A DNA stretch of 64,000 nt from an uncultured Flavobacteriaceae bacterium (GTDB lineage Bacteria; Bacteroidota; Bacteroidia; Flavobacteriales; Flavobacteriaceae), in contig CANLQD010000001.1 in NCBI GenBank assembly GCA_947493175.1, positions 902,748-966,747 of the forward strand, written 5' to 3'. The notes below the pieces were generated by a model, which was not told where the DNA came from, did not search any database, and saw nothing but the letters and a program-made list of their open reading frames with translations. Position 1 is the first letter of the stretch; each line of letters begins with the position of its first letter. Shown one piece after another: positions 59,088-64,000 of this stretch. The translations under genes were made by a program, and so were the position numbers.

Positions 59088-59882
59088 TCAATAGGTTTGA
59101 TTGCCATTATGGTCATCATGGTCGTGAAAGGTCACCCTTCCGGTTTCCATATCGTAGACTGCGGATACTATAATGATTTCACCTTTGTCTTCCATGGCTG
59201 CCATTACGGGAGAGGTCTCCCTAATATCCTTTACCGTACGAATTGCGTTCTTCTCAATTACATCGTTGGTGAAGGTGACGTTTTTAGAGCTCCGCTCGCC
59301 ATTAGTTTCCACACCTTGAATTGATGGTTCAATTTTCTCCAACAAAGCCTGGAGAGAGTTCATCCTCAAGGAGGCGGCATCCACTTTATCTATGGTAGAC
59401 TTGACGGCACCGCAAGCGGTATGTCCCATTACGATGACAACCTTTGATCCCGCTACGGCGGTAGCGAACTCCATGGAGCCCACCATATCCCCGTTTTCAA
59501 TATTACCTGCCACGCGGGCAACGAAAATGTCACCGATACCTAGGTCAAAAACATCTTCCACAGGAACGCGGCTGTCCACACACGACAATACGATGGCCTG
59601 GGGATATTGGCCGATCATGGCCTCTCTGCGTTGTGCGGAATGGTCACGCCTTGTTAAATTGTTATTGACAAAGTTCTCATTGCCCTTCTTCAGGCGTCCT
59701 ATGATCTCAGCTGGGCTCATATCGGCCTGTTCTTCGGCCGTTAAGATACTTTTGACCGGGGTTTCCAAGGTTGTGGCAACCTCGTTGGTCTCTGCCAAAT
59801 CTTCTTTTTGCTTAATTTGGTCACAAGCAGTCAAACCCATTAAAACAATACCTACAAAAACTAAGTTAATTCTCTTTCTCAT
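59088..59882 (-). CDS. Beta-carbonic anhydrase, predicted lipoprotein
   Basis: 264 residues. Signal peptide with lipobox MGLTAC (Cys20). Zinc and active-site residues of the beta class: Cys101, Asp103, Arg105 (SCVDSRVPVED) and His154/Cys157 (GHTACGAVK). It hydrates CO2 in the periplasm or at a membrane surface. It probably shares a transcript with the DUF2490 gene 21 bp upstream. A regulated operon behind a TetR operator is suggested by the context. Confidence 0.93.
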   Translation of the reverse strand: MRKRINLVFVGIVLMGLTACDQIKQKEDLAETNEVATTLETPVKSILTAEEQADMSPAEIIGRLKKGNENFVNNNLTRRDHSAQRREAMIGQYPQAIVLSCVDSRVPVEDVFDLGIGDIFVARVAGNIENGDMVGSMEFATAVAGSKVVIVMGHTACGAVKSTIDKVDAASLRMNSLQALLEKIEPSIQGVETNGERSSKNVTFTNDVIEKNAIRTVKDIRETSPVMAAMEDKGEIIIVSAVYDMETGRVTFHDHDDHNGNQTY

Positions 59883-59903
59883 CTTATTTAAAATTAATTA
59901 TGG

Positions 59904-60596
59904 TTAAAAACTATGGTGTAAACTAAATTGTAGTTGCCCCTTTTGCCAATTGACGGTAGTCTGCTCCATGAAACCCAACTGAAACCTGAGCTTATCGGAC
60001 AGGGAGTAGCCCATGCCAATATAGGTTCGGTTACGGTCAAAGAACTGGACACTTGTACCATTTCCAATGTCACGCTCACCATTTATGAATATTTCATTGT
60101 AAACGGCCGTATAAATTGCCCCTTTGGATAAATCTTTTTTGTTCCACGGGACATTGATAAAGAGATTATAACGGTACCGCGTTCTAAAATCCTGATTTTC
60201 CACCCATCGCTGCTCGTACCTGAAACGATGTGTCAACAATAGCCTGCCTAACAATTTCTGGCCAAACAGTGCCTCTTGATAGATACGGTTTTCGGATACG
60301 GGGGCATCTATATCGGTACCATATTGTCCCGTGGTAATATTGGCATAGCCCAGTGTAAATTTAATACCACTGTTGGTCGGCGTATAAGTGACACCGGTTC
60401 TCAACAGTAACTGCTCCCGATCTCCCAGACCGCGCCAATCCCGATATTGGTAGTCCCCCTGAACTCCCCAATTGGAATTTTGGAATTCGGTGTTCCAAAA
60501 GTACATGTACCATGACCCCAATTGGTCTTCGTCCGGACCTTGGGCAAGAGCATAAAAACCGATAAACAATACAAATGGAACAAAAAATTTATTCAT
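59904..60596 (-). CDS. DUF2490 outer-membrane-type protein
   Basis: 230 residues from the Met at 60596 (MNKFFVPFVLFIGFYALAQ signal peptide); a longer frame starts at 60629. The body is a beta-barrel-like run of aromatic strands (DQLGSWYMYFWNTEF, LLTHRFRYEQRWVENQDFR, KLRFQLGFMEQTTVN) ending in an aromatic residue. DUF2490 proteins are predicted outer-membrane barrels of unknown role. It is the first gene of the carbonic anhydrase unit and is divergent from a TetR gene across a palindromic operator. Confidence 0.88.
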   Translation of the reverse strand: MNKFFVPFVLFIGFYALAQGPDEDQLGSWYMYFWNTEFQNSNWGVQGDYQYRDWRGLGDREQLLLRTGVTYTPTNSGIKFTLGYANITTGQYGTDIDAPVSENRIYQEALFGQKLLGRLLLTHRFRYEQRWVENQDFRTRYRYNLFINVPWNKKDLSKGAIYTAVYNEIFINGERDIGNGTSVQFFDRNRTYIGMGYSLSDKLRFQLGFMEQTTVNWQKGQLQFSLHHSF

Positions 60597-60616
60597 GTCT
60601 TTAAAATTTTCAGATG

Positions 60617-60624
60617 CAAAGATA
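60617..60624 (-). promoter_or_regulatory. Predicted -7 box of the DUF2490/carbonic anhydrase operon
   Basis: TATCTTTG on the minus strand matches TAnnTTTG and lies 20 bp before the start codon. Its expected -33 position (about 60642-60648) falls inside the palindrome at 60640-60658. Confidence 0.55.
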
Positions 60625-60639
60625 GACATATTTTCTAAA

Positions 60640-60658
60640 AAGATAGTATAACTATCTT
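60640..60658. promoter_or_regulatory. Palindromic operator, likely for the TetR-family regulator
   Basis: AAGATAGT-ATA-ACTATCTT is a perfect palindrome (8-bp arms, 3-bp centre). It covers the expected -33 region of the divergent DUF2490 promoter and lies 21 bp above the TTG of the TetR-gene promoter (60679-60681). A TetR dimer bound here would repress the DUF2490/carbonic anhydrase unit. Confidence 0.75.
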
Positions 60659-60678
60659 AAAGTACTGTTATATTTTCA

Positions 60679-60709
60679 TTGCAGAATGTTTCACTATTAT
60701 ATATCTTTG
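60679..60709 (+). promoter_or_regulatory. Promoter of the TetR-family gene
   Basis: TTG (60679-60681), 20-bp spacer, TATCTTTG (60702-60709), matching the Bacteroidota consensus. The box ends 15 bp before the start codon. Confidence 0.7.
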
Positions 60710-60724
60710 TTGAAAAGGTAAGGC

Positions 60725-61402
60725 ATGAGCAGGGGAATCCAATTCGAGTTATCCAAGAGTCTATACGTCAAAGACCCTCAAAACACTAAATATGGGCAAC
60801 GTTTATTGCAGAATACCGTAGAACTTATGGCGGAAGTAGGTTTTGAGTCTTTCAACTTCAAAAAACTGGGAGCCCGAATGAAGTCGACGGAAACTTCTGT
60901 ATACCGTTATTTTGAGAACAAGCACAAACTACTTACTTATATCTGCTGCTGGTATTGGGAATGGATACATTACCTCATAGATATACATACCCTTAATATC
61001 AAAGACCCTAAGGAAGTATTATATGTCATGATTCACCAATTGCTCTATGCCTCGGAAAAGTCAAGCATGACCGTCTATATCAATGAGTCCCTATTGCATG
61101 ACATCGTGGTGTTGGAGGGGGTAAAATCCTTTCATGTGAACGAAGTGGACAAGGATAACGACCTTGGTTTTTTTGAAAGCTATAAAGCGCTAAATTCAAA
61201 GATGGCCAAAATAATCAGTGACGTAAACCCGGACTATCCTTATCCAGAAAGTTTGGCCATTACCCTAAGCACCATGGCCCATGACCAAATTTATTTTGCC
61301 TCACATTTTCCGGAACTGTCCAGCTTCGAACAAAGAACGCCTCTCGCCCAGATAGAGGAGATGATGAGACAAACGGTAACTTCGCTGCTCATCCCGACAT
61401 AG
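60725..61402 (+). CDS. TetR/AcrR-family transcriptional regulator
   Basis: 225 residues. The N-terminal HTH is at about residues 25-75: RLLQNTVELMAEVGFESFNF, KKLGARMKSTETSVYRYFEN, KHKLLTYI. The C-terminal ligand domain is helical with unknown ligand. It is divergent from DUF2490/carbonic anhydrase with the palindrome between them, the typical layout for a local repressor. Complete and of normal length. Confidence 0.92.
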   Translation: MSRGIQFELSKSLYVKDPQNTKYGQRLLQNTVELMAEVGFESFNFKKLGARMKSTETSVYRYFENKHKLLTYICCWYWEWIHYLIDIHTLNIKDPKEVLYVMIHQLLYASEKSSMTVYINESLLHDIVVLEGVKSFHVNEVDKDNDLGFFESYKALNSKMAKIISDVNPDYPYPESLAITLSTMAHDQIYFASHFPELSSFEQRTPLAQIEEMMRQTVTSLLIPT

Positions 61403-61543
61403 GTTTTTGTTGATTTACAGAGCGGACGGATAATAATGGTTTATCAAACGGCAGATGCTAGAAGAAGGTCCATTTTTTAATCTGAAGAGATGATCCAAAA
61501 ATTGTTTAAAATAGATTTGAAATCGAATATTTAGTTTTATCAT

Positions 61544-62092
61544 ATGGAGTTGAATTACATCAAACTAATTGAGACAGGCGTGGTCCTGGCAGTTTTTTTT
61601 GTGGTTAGATACGTGGTGACCAGAATTATAGACAGGACCTTAAAAGAAAGGCTCATACAGGAGTCAAGGGGCATATCTATCAAAAAAGTGGTGCGTATCA
61701 CTTTGCTTGTCATATGCATCGCTATTGTATTTTTGATATGGGGTGTTGATCAATCCGATTTGGCCCTTTTTATCGGATCGGTGGTCACTATAACTGGAGT
61801 GGCATTCTTTGCGCAATGGTCATTACTGTCGAACATAACTTCAAGTATCATTTTGTTCTTCAACCATCCAATCAAACTGAACGATCAAATCATTATTATG
61901 GAGGGAAAGGATTATGCGATAGAAGGAAGAGTTATCAACATCGGTCTTTTTTTTATTACCATACAGACAAATGATGCGGAAGATCTGACCTTGCCTAACA
62001 ATGTCTTCATTCTAAAAACAATTAAAAAACGGTCCAATAATCGTACTACAACAACTTCTATCGATGGCGAGCAAGTCATTGAAAATGAATGA
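61544..62092 (+). CDS. Short MscS-domain membrane protein
   Basis: 182 residues. Three membrane helices (LIETGVVLAVFFVVRYVV; TLLVICIAIVFLIWGV; LFIGSVVTITGVAFFAQW), followed by the MscS beta-domain (LNDQIIIMEGKDYAIEG, NIGLFFITIQTNDAEDLTLP). It lacks the large C-terminal vestibule of full MscS. It may form a mechanosensitive channel. Convergent with mgtE. A 141-bp gap separates it from the TetR gene. Confidence 0.85.
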   Translation: MELNYIKLIETGVVLAVFFVVRYVVTRIIDRTLKERLIQESRGISIKKVVRITLLVICIAIVFLIWGVDQSDLALFIGSVVTITGVAFFAQWSLLSNITSSIILFFNHPIKLNDQIIIMEGKDYAIEGRVINIGLFFITIQTNDAEDLTLPNNVFILKTIKKRSNNRTTTTSIDGEQVIENE

Positions 62093-62189
62093 AACACTGT
62101 ATTCATAAGGTTTTGGAGCATAGGATTAAATGAATTGAAGCAAATTAACTTTTTCGGATATCTTTCTTGGAGAAATAAAAGCATATACT

Positions 62190-63473
62190 CTATCCGATTC
62201 CCAGAACCGATGAAAGCGCCGTAGCTAAACCTAGAAAACTAAGGAATCCGCAGATATCGGTAACGGTAGTCAAGATAATAGATGACGAAGTTGCCGGATC
62301 CTGACCAAAGGCCTTTAAGGCAATCGGGATTACCGCTCCCACAAACCCGGCAATCACCATGGAAATTATCATGGATATCCCTATGACCAGAGCAATGCCG
62401 AAGGAATCCGACCAAAAAAACACTATGAGACCGGTTGTTATGGCAACGGCAACCCCATTTATAAACCCAACCATTAGCTCTTTCCTTGCCACGCGCATCC
62501 ATTGTCCTATCCTTATCTCCTTTAACGCAAGACCTCTTATGGTAACCGCAAGAGCTTGGGAGCCAGTGTTTCCGGACTGGCCTGCGACCACAGGAAGAAA
62601 TATAGCCAGAATGGTGATCTTGGCAATGGTATCCTCAAAAAAACCGACGACCATTGACGCCAAGAACGCCGTGGCCAGATTTATTTGAAGCCAGGGCAAT
62701 CGCTTGCGAACGGCAAAAGAAGCTTTGGACAATGCGTGTTCTTCTTTACCGGCACCGAACATTGTTTGCAAATCCCCGCTCGCTTCTTCTTGTGAAGCGG
62801 TGATGAGCGCATCGTTTTTTATAATTCCTAAAAGATGGTTGTGAACGTCGACCACTGGAACCTGTAAAAGGGAATGCACCTCGATAAACTTTAGGACTTC
62901 TTCCCTTGAATAGGAGGCGTTGACCGAGGGCGCTTTGGACATAAGTTCTCCAATTATCTGTTCGGGCCTGGCAATGGCAATATAATTTACGGGAACCCTC
63001 CCCAACAGTTTATCCTCATCGTCAATTACATAAATGGTTAGTACCCTTTTATCGCCAAGCTTTCGTAAGGATGTCAATACGCTCTCAACGGTATCCTCTT
63101 TGGAGCAACTCATTAAATTAGTCTCCATAAGGAAACCAGCGCTGTTTTCACTGTAATGCAAAAAATCCCTAACCTCTCTAGAAATGAATTTAGGAAACAA
63201 CTTTAGTTTGCTATCAACGGTATTCCTGTCTAGTCTTGAAAGGACTCTAGCAATCTTATGGGTATCTACCTTATGGAAGACTTTCATAAAAAGGTCATCT
63301 TTCATAGCAGAAACCAAGTCAGGGTAGATGTAGGGCGAAAATTCAAAAAAGATTCCTTGCGCTTCAATAGATGAAAATTCATTCAGACTTGATATGATTT
63401 CGTCAAGGTTATCTTTCTCTAGTTTTTGGGCAAGTTGCCTAAATGTTTTTGCTGCTAAATCAGGTTTTGACAT
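62190..63473 (-). CDS. mgtE: MgtE-family magnesium transporter
   Basis: 427 residues. N-terminal helical domain (~1-125), CBS pair (~130-245; LMETNLMSCSKEDTVESVLT and EVLKFIEVHSLLQVPVVDVH) and a five-helix membrane domain (~265-427) with the signature FLPVVAGQSGNTGSQALAVT. It imports Mg2+ (or Co2+) through a channel gated by cytoplasmic Mg2+ binding to the CBS region. Length is near normal (about 450). Convergent with the MscS-like gene. Confidence 0.93.
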   Translation of the reverse strand: MSKPDLAAKTFRQLAQKLEKDNLDEIISSLNEFSSIEAQGIFFEFSPYIYPDLVSAMKDDLFMKVFHKVDTHKIARVLSRLDRNTVDSKLKLFPKFISREVRDFLHYSENSAGFLMETNLMSCSKEDTVESVLTSLRKLGDKRVLTIYVIDDEDKLLGRVPVNYIAIARPEQIIGELMSKAPSVNASYSREEVLKFIEVHSLLQVPVVDVHNHLLGIIKNDALITASQEEASGDLQTMFGAGKEEHALSKASFAVRKRLPWLQINLATAFLASMVVGFFEDTIAKITILAIFLPVVAGQSGNTGSQALAVTIRGLALKEIRIGQWMRVARKELMVGFINGVAVAITTGLIVFFWSDSFGIALVIGISMIISMVIAGFVGAVIPIALKAFGQDPATSSSIILTTVTDICGFLSFLGLATALSSVLGIG

Positions 63474-64000
63474 ATTTAAATGGATTGCGTTTAAGCCAAA
63501 AAAGGCAGTTGTTTTTATGAATGACGTTTAAAATAATACTTCTCCTTCAAGATTACCTTTAATATTTCTTTAAGTTAAGTCTTGACAAAAGAAATCCCAC
63601 TGAAAAAACATTCACATCACAGTTTTTCCTTAAAATTAAACAAACATTGGATATGTTTTTCGTGGGAATAGAGCTATGCCAGTTTATGCCTTTAAAAGAG
63701 GATTTCTCCTTTAATAATTAGATGATATTCAAACTATTGCATATGTAAGAATTAAGAAAAGATATTTTCTTGATCGTAGATTGACATTGTGTTGTTTTCT
63801 TTAAGTCATTATTGAAGTAAGCCCAGTATCTCCCATACGTAACACCCAAATTTTTTTATGCTCAGAAATGTGTTAGCCTATCCGGAAAGTGCGTTAGAAT
63901 TTTGGTAGCTTAAATCAACCGATTTAAAGGATGGTTGGAGAAAAACGTTCTTACATTACTTAAAGCGTCTCATTCCTGGTCCTTTTATTTGTCTAGCGAA
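63474..64000. other. Intergenic region upstream of mgtE (527 bp)
   Basis: AT-rich with many short stop-broken frames. I see no gene, no terminator of clear quality and no repeat of note. It may contain the mgtE promoter and leader, including a possible Mg2+-sensing leader, but no conserved fold is recognised by eye. Confidence 0.4.

Noticed and set aside
1..64000. CRISPR arrays, rRNA, tRNA or transposase genes
   Set aside because: No regularly spaced repeats, no rRNA-like or cloverleaf sequence, and no transposase motif were noticed by eye; tRNAs could still be missed without a covariance search.

Overview
The window reads as chromosomal DNA of a marine-type Bacteroidota, most likely a flavobacterium (Flavobacteriaceae). 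Basis: about 40 % GC by eye; TamB/TamL pair in the Bacteroidota arrangement, with TamL as a lipoprotein; promoters of the TTG-N17-20-TAnnTTTG type; weak or absent Shine-Dalgarno sites; and protein families common in flavobacteria (DUF2652, DUF2254, DUF2490, GH3, FAS1, HD-PycTM). I saw no rRNA, tRNA, CRISPR array, transposase or prophage.

Layout. 1-5.2 kb: the end of a truncated membrane protein, an AraC-type regulator, an SDR/Rho-N pair, a metallo-beta-lactamase-fold protein, a nitroreductase and a ribosome-hibernation factor. 5.6-13 kb: tamB and tamL overlapping by 8 bp. 13-19 kb: a YihY protein, an HD-PycTM protein, a MITE-like element and a giant phosphatase-fold/outer-membrane-barrel lipoprotein. 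19-34 kb: envelope and stress genes (DUF2807, aldehyde dehydrogenase, YtxH operon, DUF3124, Dps, a DUF2652-DUF2254-flavodoxin operon, hemerythrin, topoisomerase IB, MscS, TrkH). 34-42 kb: DUF2383, a stand-alone BLUF photoreceptor, an FNT channel, three AraC regulators, a degenerate SRAP protein and small stress-type membrane proteins (DUF1328, DUF421). 42-50 kb: ArsC-like protein, cardiolipin synthase, metalloprotease-like protein, GH3, DJ-1/PfpI, two FAS1 proteins and a ferredoxin-reductase-type flavoprotein. 50.8-58.2 kb: a photosensory locus with an AraC-BLUF fusion, a second degenerate SRAP, two receiver proteins, another AraC regulator, heme oxygenase and a bacteriophytochrome histidine kinase. 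58.6-64 kb: two convergent micro-genes, carbonic anhydrase and DUF2490 divergent from a TetR regulator over a palindromic operator, MscS and MgtE.

The most striking content is regulatory. Seven paralogous AraC regulators fall into two subfamilies. One is fused to an apparently intact BLUF blue-light domain, and two stand next to SRAP (HMCES/YedK) proteins that have lost the catalytic cysteine. Together with the bphP-receiver-bphO operon and the lone BLUF protein, the window holds the parts of a blue plus red/far-red light-sensing network set among general-stress genes. A functional link between these parts is inferred from position and domain content only.
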